A program made the position numbers and the translations under genes. Shown here one piece after another: positions 53,118 through 61,861 of a stretch of DNA of 64,000 nt; positions within the stretch are counted from its first letter, which is position 1; every line of letters starts with the position of its first letter. Source of the stretch: Pseudomonadota bacterium (GTDB taxonomy: Bacteria; Pseudomonadota; Alphaproteobacteria; Ferrovibrionales; Ferrovibrionaceae); assembly GCA_023434425.1 (NCBI GenBank), contig JAEYSS010000220.1, positions 1 through 64,000 on the forward strand, read 5' to 3'. The notes under the pieces are model-generated. The model was not told the DNA's origin. It did no database searches and saw only the letters and a program-made list of their open reading frames with translations.

Positions 53118-54766
53118 TGATGCGCTCTGTCTCGACCTTGTTGCCGCGTCTCCGCAGGCGCGCCTTGCTGGAATTCGACCTTCTGCAATGGCGCGCGCAG
53201 GTCGCGGCGCTTGCCGCCACCACCCCGCCCCAGCCTACGGCCGGTACGGTACTGATCTGCGAACTCATGGCCCTATATGCGACCATCAAGGTGGAAGCTT
53301 TGCTGGCCACCGCCCTGCGCGAGAAGGGCCACGGGATTGCCGTCCTGCTTCCCGCACGAAATGGCACGGTCGAGCGGATTCACAGAGCCGCTGGCCCAAC
53401 CACATTCTACTACCTCAGCGATCTGACCTCAAATGAAGACAGACTGTCTTGCCGGCAGCAAGCCGCTGGTATCGTTGCCACGACATCAGACATCAATGCC
53501 CTGATCGATCTGGAGGTCGACGGATATCGCGTCGGCCGCAATGCCCTGTCCTCGGCGATCCGCCGCCTGCGGGCCGGTCGACTGGACAACGGCGATGCGT
53601 ATCACCAGTCTCTGGTGGAATCCTGCCTGGCGGAATCACTGCTGACCCGGCTGGCGGCGACCAGACTGATGGAAGAGGTCAAGCCGGTTTTTGGTCTGTT
53701 CAACGAGCGTGGCTATACGCCGGCCGGGGAAATCTTCGATGCCTGCCTGCTGCACGGCGCTGCTGGCATCCAGTGGTTTGGCGCACCGCAATCCGACTCC
53801 CTAATCTACAAGCGCTACACGCTGGCCACGCGCGATACGCATCCTTTCGCCCTCGGCCAAGATACCTGGAACGAACTGAAGGCTAGCGATTTTCCGCCCG
53901 CCGAGGAAGAGCGGACGATGCAACTCTTGGCGCGCAATTACGCCCAGGGCGCCTGGTTCAACCGCCAGCAACTGCAGGAAGGCAAGACTGTCTTCGACGT
54001 CGCCGAAACCCGCCGCCGGCTGGGTGTGGCAGAAGGCCGCAAGGTCGCAGTCATCTTCGCGCATATCCTCTATGACGCCACTTTCTTCTATGGCACCAGC
54101 TTGTTCCCGGATTACGAAGCCTGGCTGATCGAGACCGTACGTTGCGCTGTCGCCAATCCGGCGATGGATTGGATAGTCAAGGTACACCCGGTCAATGTCT
54201 GGCGCTCGCGGATGGATGGCACGCCAATGGAACAGCTCGAAAGCCTGGCGATCGACCGCGCCATCGGCAAGCTGCCGCCGCATGTCCGCCTCATGCGGGC
54301 CGATACCGACATCAACACCTATTCCCTGTTTGGTGCTGTCGATTACGGACTCACCGTGCGCGGCACAATCGGTATGGAATTGCCCTGCTTTGGCATCCCC
54401 ACCGTTACTGCCGGCACCGGCCGCTATTCCGGTGCCGGCTTCACCGTCGATCCCGCCACGGCGGATGAATATCGCGCCCTACTGGCCAGACTGCAGGATG
54501 TCCCGAAGCTTGACCAGCACGCTATGCGCCTGGCCCGTCGGTATCTCTGGGGAACATTCTTCCGGCGGCCAATCCCGATGCAGTCGTTTGTCCTCGACTT
54601 CAATGCCGATCGCTTGGGCTTACCGGATTTGCGAGTCGACACGACCGTCGCTCCGACCGTTCAGTCCTCTGGCCGCTTCCTTGATGACCTCATCCGGATT
54701 TCAGGTTGGCTAGCAGGCGAGACAACTTCCGACCTGCTGCGGGCCGAAGACCAGCACGCCCGATGA
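53117..54766 (+). CDS. Capsule-biosynthesis-like protein (possible GT-B transferase)
   Basis: The 549-residue protein has no signal peptide. The N-terminal third carries LICELMALYATIKVEALLATALREKGH, split here as LICELMALYATIK and VEALLATALREKG. The C-terminal half resembles capsule-synthesis and CDP-glycerol-type transferases: VAVIFAHILYD near residue 310, WIVKVHPVN near 353, and TVRGTIGMELPCFGIPTV near 411. It may transfer the nonulosonic acid, since CMP synthetase lies directly upstream, but that is inference. The start is ATG 53117. Confidence 0.62.
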   Translation: MMRSVSTLLPRLRRRALLEFDLLQWRAQVAALAATTPPQPTAGTVLICELMALYATIKVEALLATALREKGHGIAVLLPARNGTVERIHRAAGPTTFYYLSDLTSNEDRLSCRQQAAGIVATTSDINALIDLEVDGYRVGRNALSSAIRRLRAGRLDNGDAYHQSLVESCLAESLLTRLAATRLMEEVKPVFGLFNERGYTPAGEIFDACLLHGAAGIQWFGAPQSDSLIYKRYTLATRDTHPFALGQDTWNELKASDFPPAEEERTMQLLARNYAQGAWFNRQQLQEGKTVFDVAETRRRLGVAEGRKVAVIFAHILYDATFFYGTSLFPDYEAWLIETVRCAVANPAMDWIVKVHPVNVWRSRMDGTPMEQLESLAIDRAIGKLPPHVRLMRADTDINTYSLFGAVDYGLTVRGTIGMELPCFGIPTVTAGTGRYSGAGFTVDPATADEYRALLARLQDVPKLDQHAMRLARRYLWGTFFRRPIPMQSFVLDFNADRLGLPDLRVDTTVAPTVQSSGRFLDDLIRISGWLAGETTSDLLRAEDQHAR

Positions 54767-56109
54767 ATATCGGCATGTCCCGAGAATGCGGTCTCCCCCG
54801 CACGCTGTTCGTGACGCCGCATGCCTTCAATCATCTGACCGGCGGCGGCATCACCTTTTCCAATCTTTTCCGCGGCTGGCCGCAGGACCGGCTGGCGACG
54901 GTGCATAACGACTACATCCCGACCACCGACGATGTCTGCCGGCAATATTACCGCCTCGGGCAGGCTGAGCTCGACCTCTGGACGCCGGTCCGCCGTGCCG
55001 CAAACCTCCTCGGCATGACGCCGGCCCGTGATATCGCTGCACTCGCGGCAGCGGCCGGCGCGCCGCCTGGCAGCGCGCCGCCCAGCTGGGCCCGCCGCAT
55101 CCAGTCCCTGCTGATCGATGCGGAAATGCCGCGTTCGGCGTGTCTCACGCCAGCCCTGGAACGCTGGATCGAGGCCTTCCGTCCCGAAGTCCTCTACACG
55201 ATCCTCGGCAGCAACGGATTCATGGACCTGATTAACCTGATCCGCCGCCGTTTCGATTTGCCGCTCGTGGTCCATATCATGGATGACTGGGCCTCGTCGG
55301 CGCATCGCCACGGCCTGCTGTCGCCGCTGCAGCGCCACGGCATGAATTGGCGCCTGCAGCATTTCTATAATGCTGCCCATACGCGGCTGGCGATCAGCGA
55401 TGCGATGGCCGAGACATACAGCCAGCGCTATGGCCAACCCTTCTCGGCGCTTCATAATGCAATCGATATTGCGCGCTGGCAGTCCCTGGCACGTCGCGAC
55501 GCCACCGCCAGCGATAAGGGAAACCTCCTCTATATTGGCTCGGTCATGCCGCAGGCCCAGCTCAGCAGCCTCGTCGACTGCTGTCGGGCCGTTGCCGACC
55601 TGCACACCGGCGGCCGGCAGATCTCGCTCAGTATCGCCTCGCCCCAATTCCAGATTGATCCGGTGCGCCATCTGCTAACCATCCACCCAGCGATCCGTAT
55701 TCTCGATCCCATCGAGGATGACGAGCAGTTCTTCCGCAGCATTGCCGCCGCCGATGCACTTTTGCTACCGGTAAATTTCGACGAGGAAAGTATCCGCTTC
55801 ATCCGCTATTCGATGCCAACCAAGGTGCCGGCCTATTTGTTTTCCGGCACTCCGATCCTGGCCTATGGTCCGGGCGATCTGGCGCAGACTCGATATGCAC
55901 AGGAGGCCGGCTGGGGCCTCGTGGTGGATCGCCCCGATCCGGCGGCCCTGAAGGCGGGCATGGCCGATATCCTCGACAATGCCGCCCTGCGCGATCGGCT
56001 ATCGCAGACGGCGCGCGCCCTGGCGGCTGCGCGCCACGACATATCCATGGTACGACAGCAATTCCGGTCTCTCCTCGCTGGGGCCGCAGCAGCGGGGGCA
56101 CAAGCGTGA
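54763..56109 (+). CDS. Glycosyltransferase, GT-B fold (GT4-like)
   Basis: The 448-residue protein starts at ATG 54763 (ATGA overlap). The first domain begins RTLFVTPHAFNHLTGGGITFSNLF with a Gly-rich acceptor loop. The donor domain includes NLLYIGSVMPQAQLSSLV near residue 247, RILDPIEDDEQFFRSIAAADALLLPVNFDEES split as RILDPIEDDEQF and AADALLLPVNFDEES, and YSMPTKVPAYLFSGTPILAYGPG near 350. It probably adds one sugar at the cytoplasmic face. Donor unknown. Confidence 0.8.
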   Translation: MNIGMSRECGLPRTLFVTPHAFNHLTGGGITFSNLFRGWPQDRLATVHNDYIPTTDDVCRQYYRLGQAELDLWTPVRRAANLLGMTPARDIAALAAAAGAPPGSAPPSWARRIQSLLIDAEMPRSACLTPALERWIEAFRPEVLYTILGSNGFMDLINLIRRRFDLPLVVHIMDDWASSAHRHGLLSPLQRHGMNWRLQHFYNAAHTRLAISDAMAETYSQRYGQPFSALHNAIDIARWQSLARRDATASDKGNLLYIGSVMPQAQLSSLVDCCRAVADLHTGGRQISLSIASPQFQIDPVRHLLTIHPAIRILDPIEDDEQFFRSIAAADALLLPVNFDEESIRFIRYSMPTKVPAYLFSGTPILAYGPGDLAQTRYAQEAGWGLVVDRPDPAALKAGMADILDNAALRDRLSQTARALAAARHDISMVRQQFRSLLAGAAAAGAQA

Positions 56110-58235
56110 AACAGGTTTTCGCCACGCGCCAGGGCATCCTGGTGAATGACGTGCCCGCTCCCGGCCTTGAGCCCGGCACCATTCTGGTCCGCACCGGGCA
56201 TTCCTGCATTTCGGTCGGAACCGAGATGAGCGGCCTGCGCTCGCTGAAGAAGCCGCTGTGGCGTCGCGCGGTGGAAGAGCCGGAAAAGCTGATGAAGCTG
56301 GCGCGTCATATCCGCAATGAAGGCGCGGCCAAGACGCGCGCGCTGCTGCGGGCACAGCTGAGTGCCGCGCATCCGGTTGGCTATTCGGCCGCCGGGACGG
56401 TTGTCGCCATCGGCGAGGACGTCGAGGGCTTCTCGGTCGGCGACCGCGTCGCCTGCGCCGGCGGGCAATGGGCCCATCACGCCGAAATGATCCGCGTGCC
56501 GCTCAACATGGCGGTCAAGCTGCCCGATCAGGTCTCGACGGCGGCCGCCTCTACAGTTGCACTTGGCGCCATCGCCCTGCAGGGCCTGCGCCGCGCAGCA
56601 CCGACCATCGGCGAGACCTTCGTCGTCATTGGCCTCGGCATCCTCGGCCAGATGACCCAGCGCATGCTGCAGGCCAACGGCGTGCGGGTGATCGGCTTGG
56701 ACCTGCAGGAGGCGCGCGTGCAACGCGCCATGCAGCATGGCATGGCAGCCGGATTCTCCAACGCCGACAGCAGCGCCCTGAAGGCGGTCGAACGGCTGAC
56801 CGGCGGCCATGGGGTGGATGGCGTGATCGTCACTGCCGCTTCGCCCTCGAACGACATTCTCTCACTTGCCTTCAGGATGTGCCGGCGCAAGGGCCGCGTC
56901 ATTCTCGTCGGCGATGTCGGCCTCGATATCAACCGCGCCGACATTTACGAGAAAGAACTCGATTTTCTCATCTCCACCTCCTACGGGCCGGGCCGTTACG
57001 ACAGCCGCTACGAAGAAAAGGGCGAGGATTACCCCATCGGCTACGTGCGATGGACCGAAGCGCGCAACATGACGGCCTATCTCGACCTGATTGCGTCGGG
57101 CCGTCTCGATGTCGCCGACCTACTCGAAGCCGAGTTCCCAATCCAGGATGCGACGCGCGCCTATGCCGCACTCGCCACTGGCGCGACTGCCCCGTTGTCG
57201 GTCATCCTGTCCTATGGCACAGCGGACGACGCCGCTCAGCGCCGCATCACTCTGCGCGGCACGCCGTCCGCGCGCAGCGGTGCCGTCCGGCTGGCCGTGA
57301 TCGGCGCCGGCGGTTTCGCCCAAGGCACCCTGCTTCCCATCATCCAGCGCAATCCGGACCTGTTCTCCATTGAGGCTGTTGTCGGACGCCAGGGCCATCG
57401 CAGCCTGGAAGCCGGCAAGGTCTATGGCGCCGCTTATGCCACGACCAACATGCAGCAGGTCCTGGACGATCCGAATGTCGAGGCCGTCCTGATCGCCACC
57501 CGCCATGACCTGCATGCGCCTATGGTTCTGGCTGCCGCGCGCGCCGGCAAGCATGTCTTCGTCGAAAAACCGCTCTGCCTCAGCCGCGCGGAGCTGGCCG
57601 AGATCGAAGCCTTCTATGCAGCACCCGGTGAAAAGCCGCTGTTGCTGACCGGCTTCAACCGGCGTTTCTCCCCCTATGGCGCCGTCATCTCGAATATGCT
57701 GGCCCGGCGCAGCAACCCGCTGATGATCAATTACCGCGTCAATGCCGGCCATATTCCGTCACAGCACTGGGTGCATGGCAGTGAAGGCGGCGGCCGCAAT
57801 CTCGGCGAGGCTTGCCATTTCTATGACTTCATGACATTCCTGACCGGCGCAAGGGCCGTCGACGTGCAGGCCTCAGCGATCCGGCCTGCGACCGACTATT
57901 ACCGCAGCGACGACAATTTCGTCGCCGCCATCCGCTTCGAGGACGGCTCGGTCGGCACGCTGACCTATACCGCACTGGGCGCGCCAGACTATCCCAAGGA
58001 ACGCGTCGAGGTCTATTGCGACGGCAGGATCGCGGAACTGGAAGATTTCAGGTCGCTGACTTTTGCCGGCGGCGGATCGAAGGGCCTGCAGACCAAACTA
58101 GCCGACAAAGGGCATGAGGCCGAGATCCTCGCCTTTGGCCGCGGCATCCGCAGCGGCGAGTGGCCGTTGCCACTGTGGCAGCAACTGCAGGCGATGCAGA
58201 TCGCCTTCGATGTCGAAGGCCGTCTGAAATCCTGA
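56106..58235 (+). CDS. Bi-domain oxidoreductase: alcohol-dehydrogenase-like + Gfo/Idh/MocA
   Basis: The 709-residue fusion starts at GTG 56106 (GTGA overlap). Residues 1-~375 follow the medium-chain dehydrogenase fold (SVGTEMSGL near 36, HPVGYSAAGTVVAIGEDV near 88, VIGLGILGQM near 174). Residues ~395-709 are a Gfo/Idh/MocA enzyme (VIGAGGFAQGTLLP near 399, VEKPLCLS near 488, GGRNLGEACHFYDFMTFL near 560). This combination recurs beside heparinase-family genes in surface-polysaccharide loci. It may oxidise and re-reduce a sugar nucleotide, for example in an epimerisation. Substrate unknown. Confidence 0.9.
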   Translation: MKQVFATRQGILVNDVPAPGLEPGTILVRTGHSCISVGTEMSGLRSLKKPLWRRAVEEPEKLMKLARHIRNEGAAKTRALLRAQLSAAHPVGYSAAGTVVAIGEDVEGFSVGDRVACAGGQWAHHAEMIRVPLNMAVKLPDQVSTAAASTVALGAIALQGLRRAAPTIGETFVVIGLGILGQMTQRMLQANGVRVIGLDLQEARVQRAMQHGMAAGFSNADSSALKAVERLTGGHGVDGVIVTAASPSNDILSLAFRMCRRKGRVILVGDVGLDINRADIYEKELDFLISTSYGPGRYDSRYEEKGEDYPIGYVRWTEARNMTAYLDLIASGRLDVADLLEAEFPIQDATRAYAALATGATAPLSVILSYGTADDAAQRRITLRGTPSARSGAVRLAVIGAGGFAQGTLLPIIQRNPDLFSIEAVVGRQGHRSLEAGKVYGAAYATTNMQQVLDDPNVEAVLIATRHDLHAPMVLAAARAGKHVFVEKPLCLSRAELAEIEAFYAAPGEKPLLLTGFNRRFSPYGAVISNMLARRSNPLMINYRVNAGHIPSQHWVHGSEGGGRNLGEACHFYDFMTFLTGARAVDVQASAIRPATDYYRSDDNFVAAIRFEDGSVGTLTYTALGAPDYPKERVEVYCDGRIAELEDFRSLTFAGGGSKGLQTKLADKGHEAEILAFGRGIRSGEWPLPLWQQLQAMQIAFDVEGRLKS

Positions 58236-58240
58236 TCCCG

Positions 58241-58915
58241 ATGCCCAGCAATACGCCGACCTCCGACTTCTTCGACCAAGCTGCCTCGGGCTGGTCCGAT
58301 CGCTACGCCAGCGACGCCAGCTTCCGCCAGCGCCTGCAGGTCATCCTGCAGGCGGCCGCGCCCATGCTGGCCGACGGCGGCGACATCCTGGATTTCGGCT
58401 GTGGCGCGGGCGACCTGTCTGCCCTGCTGGCACAGCAGGGCTGCCGCGTCACCGGCGCGGATATTTCGGTCGCCATGCTGGAGATCGCACGCCGCCGAAC
58501 CGCCGGAGAGTTCATCCAACTCAGTGATGATCCGACATTGCCATTTACGGACGACCGGTTTGATGGCTGCATCGCCTCCAGCGTCCTGGAATACGTGCCG
58601 CAGCCCGCGGCGACCCTGGCCGAGATCATCCGCGTGCTGCGCCCCGGCGGCCGGTTCCTGATGACGGTTCCCGATCCCGATCACCCCGCCCGCCGCAGGG
58701 AGGCACGGATCAAGATGCTGCTGCGCATTCCGGGCCTGCGGCACGTGCTCGCCCTGTCCCGCTGGAAAGAAGGCGCGGCCTATCTTCAGATTTCTCGCAA
58801 TCGTCCGGCACTGGCCACATGGCAGGGCAGACTGCAGGATCTGGGCCTGGGCGAAACCGTCATTCACTGCAGCGGCCTGCCGCTTGCCATCATCATGGGC
58901 CGTAAACCGTCATGA
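58241..58915 (+). CDS. SAM-dependent methyltransferase
   Basis: The 224-residue protein starts at ATG 58241, 5 nt after the previous stop. ILDFGCGAGDLSALLA near residue 48, VTGADISVAMLEIA near 69, and GCIASSVLEYVPQP near 109 mark a methyltransf_11-type fold. EIIRVLRPGGRFLMTVPDPDHP near 129 is typical. Its stop overlaps the next methyltransferase (ATGA). The substrate is unknown. Confidence 0.82.
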   Translation: MPSNTPTSDFFDQAASGWSDRYASDASFRQRLQVILQAAAPMLADGGDILDFGCGAGDLSALLAQQGCRVTGADISVAMLEIARRRTAGEFIQLSDDPTLPFTDDRFDGCIASSVLEYVPQPAATLAEIIRVLRPGGRFLMTVPDPDHPARRREARIKMLLRIPGLRHVLALSRWKEGAAYLQISRNRPALATWQGRLQDLGLGETVIHCSGLPLAIIMGRKPS

Positions 58916-59718
58916 CCCGCTATAAGCCGTCGCCGGTGCCCGCCGAGGCTTCCAGCCCGCTACCGCTGCCTACGGAAGACATCTACGGCAATACCAAGAA
59001 GCTGCGCTTCATTATAGATCGGCTCGACCGTCATGCCGAACGGATCGGCCGGCCGCCCGTGGTGCTCGATTTCGGCTGCGGCAATGCCGACGCCATGGGG
59101 CAATATCTGGCCGACGGGCAGCGCCGCTATTACGGCGTCGACATGCATGATGCGTCGCTCGACCACGCGCGCAGCATCTGCAAGAACCCCAACACCACCT
59201 TCTCGAAAACCGTGCCTGATGGCGTGACCTTCGATGCGCTCGTCTATGCCGACGTTCTGGAGCATCTGCACGATCCGACCTCTGCCCTGCGCGAGCATGT
59301 TGGCCGGCTTGCATCCGGCGGCATCGTTCTAGGCTCGGTGCCGAATGGCTACGGCCCGTGCGAGATCGAAAAATTCCTGACGCGCCATCTGCATCTCTAT
59401 GAGATCGCGCGCTGGCCGCTGCAGATGGCCCGGCGGCTGGCCGGCCGCGCACGACCCAACGCCGCGGCCGTGCCCTACAATCATGAGTCCGGCCATGTTG
59501 TATTCTTTACGCTGAGCATGCTGGAAGCGATGGCCGCCGATGCCGGCCTAAGCATCACACGGTTCGGCCATGGCGGCTTCGTCGGGGCAGATCTGACCGG
59601 CGCAACGATTTTCCGCACGCAGGGCTTTGCCGACTGGAATGCCCGCATTTCCGACCGGCTGCCGTCCCGCATGGTCTCTACTTGGTATTTCGAACTGGCC
59701 CGTAGCGACATAAATTGA
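58912..59718 (+). CDS. SAM-dependent methyltransferase
   Basis: The 268-residue protein starts at ATG 58912 (ATGA). VVLDFGCGNADAMGQYL near residue 49, YYGVDMHDASLDHA near 73 and VYADVLEHLHDPTSA near 109 define the fold; GGIVLGSVPNGYGPCEIEKF follows. It is the second of two coupled methyltransferases before the heparinase-family gene. The substrate is unknown. Confidence 0.82.
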   Translation: MTRYKPSPVPAEASSPLPLPTEDIYGNTKKLRFIIDRLDRHAERIGRPPVVLDFGCGNADAMGQYLADGQRRYYGVDMHDASLDHARSICKNPNTTFSKTVPDGVTFDALVYADVLEHLHDPTSALREHVGRLASGGIVLGSVPNGYGPCEIEKFLTRHLHLYEIARWPLQMARRLAGRARPNAAAVPYNHESGHVVFFTLSMLEAMAADAGLSITRFGHGGFVGADLTGATIFRTQGFADWNARISDRLPSRMVSTWYFELARSDIN

Positions 59719-59728
59719 CCCCGCGCCG

Positions 59729-61861
59729 ATGACCACGCTGAAGGACTACATCCGCCTGATGCGGCAGTTGCCGCTGAGCGAGGTCGGGCGGCGCGGCAGC
59801 GCCTTGCTGTTGCGTGCCGCCCGCCACCGGCTCGAACGGTGGCGCGACGGGCGGAGCGGCACCTATCTGCTGGACACCACCGCACCGGATATCGCATTCC
59901 GGATGCGGTTCGGCGGCGAGGCACTCCCGGCCGAGATCGCGGATCGCCTGTGCCAAGAAGCCCGCCACGCCATCGTCCACGAATTCGACATCCTCGGCTC
60001 CGGGCGGGTCCCCGTTCATCACGGCATGGCCTGCGCGGGGATCGAGGGGGTGTGCCATCCGCAACAGCCGGCGGTGACGGCCGATGCCGAAGGTGCCTGG
60101 CTGCAAGGACGCGTCACGTCGGCCAACCTGGCCGAAAGCCAGCGCATCTGGCGTCTGATCCGCAGCGGCGTCTGGGCCCAGCCGGATTATCGCCCGATCG
60201 ACTGGCAGATCGACATCCGCTCCGGCTACCGCTGGTCGGAGCTCAGCTACTATGCAGATATCCAGATCGGACCAGCGCGCGGCGCGGACATCAAGCTGCC
60301 TTGGGAACTCGCCCGCATGCAGCACCTGCCGCAACTGGCGCAGGCAGCCCGGCTGGGGGAGACGAGTGCGGAAACCGAAATCCGCGCCCAGATTCTCGAC
60401 TTCATCGCCAGCAATCCACCGCGCCATGGCGTCAACTGGAAAGGCCCGATGGACGTTGCCATCCGCGCCGTCAACTGGCTGGTCGCCCTGGGCATAATGC
60501 AGGATGGTGGGTGTGCTTACGATGCCGAGTTCCGCGCCGTGGTCGGCCGCAGCCTTCTCGAGCACGGCCAACATGTGCTTCAGCATCTCGAATGGTCGGA
60601 AGAACCGCGCAGCAATCACTACCTCGCAAATATCACTGGCCTGCTGTTCATCGCCGCGCACCTGCCGGCAACCCCGCTGACGAACGGCTGGCTCGGCTTC
60701 GCCACCCGCGAATTCCTGATCGAGCTGCAGCGACAGTTCCATCCGGACGGCAGCAACTACGAGGCCTCTACCGGCTATCACCGCCTGTCCTCCGAAATGG
60801 CCCTGTTTGGTTCGGCGCTCCTGCTGGGTCTTGACCCAACCGTCCAGCAGCAGGTAGCGCAACCACAGCCGCGGCTTGCCGTCCGCCCGCCCCAGCCAGG
60901 GAAGGCACTACCACTGCATGCCCTGCCCGACGGCACACAGACCCTGCTCCCGGCGACGCTCTGGCCGCTGCTGGAACGCATGGCGGAATTCACCGCCGAT
61001 ATCCTCAAGCCCGATTGCCGTCCGATACTGATTGGCGACCAGGATTCCGGCCGCCTACTCAAGCTGGACCCGTCGACCGCCTCTCCGCATGATCACCGCG
61101 GCCTGCTGCGCCTGGCCGGCGCGCTGTTCGGCCGGCCCGACCTGACCGCGGCGGGCGGCGGGCGAGGCATCGAAAGCCAGGCTCTGGACGCCCTGTCACG
61201 GCAGCGCTTCCTACCCGCCTCCGGCGATCGCTTTCCCGCCCGGCATTGCCGCATCGGCCCGGACAGCGCACCCGCCCTGCCGCAGGCACCGGTCGCCCGG
61301 CACATCAGCCTGCACCTGCCGGCCGGCAGCACGGTGGGCCAACAGCTCGCCGGTTACCCGGATTTCGGCCTCTATGTCCTCCGCTCCGAGCGGCTGTTCT
61401 GCGCCTTGCGCTGTTTCGATCCGGCGGTATCCGGAATCTGGGGCCATTCGCACGACGACAACCTGTCCATCGAACTGGTGATCGACGGGGTGGACTACAT
61501 CGTCGATCCCGGTACCTACGTCTACACCTCGATTCCAGAATACCGTGACCTGTACCGCAGCGCGGCGGCGCATTTCACGCCCCGGCCCGCCAACAGGACC
61601 GCCCTGCAGACCGCCGGTCCCTTCACGGCGCGGCAGATTGCCCGCGCCACCTGCCGGCAGTTCGGGCCCCAGGGCTTCTCGGCCATCCTGACCGGACCGG
61701 ACTGGACTGCCGAGCGTACCGTCGTGCTTGGCGAGAACAGCCTGGATATCTTTGACGCGGTTTCCCCCGCACCACTGGCGGCACCGCCTTCCCCTGATCA
61801 ACGTCCCACCGTCACCGATGGCTACGGCTGCAAAACCACGCGTCCTGCTTACCTTTTTTGA
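59729..61861 (+). CDS. Heparinase II/III-family protein
   Basis: The 710-residue protein has an N-terminal alpha-helical toroid (IDWQIDIRSGYRW near residue 152, EEPRSNHYLANITGLLF near 291, GSNYEASTGYHRLSSEM near 341). The beta-sandwich domain begins near 545 (GHSHDDNLSIELVIDGVDYIVDPGTY is split as GHSHDDNLSIEL and DYIVDPGTYVYTS). These carry the Tyr/His residues of the lyase family. No signal peptide is seen, so it may act in the cytoplasm on an intermediate, or be a sugar-modifying rather than degrading enzyme. The C-terminus overlaps the next gene by 44 nt and may be shortened. Confidence 0.82.
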   Translation: MTTLKDYIRLMRQLPLSEVGRRGSALLLRAARHRLERWRDGRSGTYLLDTTAPDIAFRMRFGGEALPAEIADRLCQEARHAIVHEFDILGSGRVPVHHGMACAGIEGVCHPQQPAVTADAEGAWLQGRVTSANLAESQRIWRLIRSGVWAQPDYRPIDWQIDIRSGYRWSELSYYADIQIGPARGADIKLPWELARMQHLPQLAQAARLGETSAETEIRAQILDFIASNPPRHGVNWKGPMDVAIRAVNWLVALGIMQDGGCAYDAEFRAVVGRSLLEHGQHVLQHLEWSEEPRSNHYLANITGLLFIAAHLPATPLTNGWLGFATREFLIELQRQFHPDGSNYEASTGYHRLSSEMALFGSALLLGLDPTVQQQVAQPQPRLAVRPPQPGKALPLHALPDGTQTLLPATLWPLLERMAEFTADILKPDCRPILIGDQDSGRLLKLDPSTASPHDHRGLLRLAGALFGRPDLTAAGGGRGIESQALDALSRQRFLPASGDRFPARHCRIGPDSAPALPQAPVARHISLHLPAGSTVGQQLAGYPDFGLYVLRSERLFCALRCFDPAVSGIWGHSHDDNLSIELVIDGVDYIVDPGTYVYTSIPEYRDLYRSAAAHFTPRPANRTALQTAGPFTARQIARATCRQFGPQGFSAILTGPDWTAERTVVLGENSLDIFDAVSPAPLAAPPSPDQRPTVTDGYGCKTTRPAYLF

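Noticed and set aside
59678..60862. A 394-codon minus-strand frame opposite the heparinase-family gene
   Set aside because: It has no recognisable domain, and the + strand gene has clear family motifs over the same bases.
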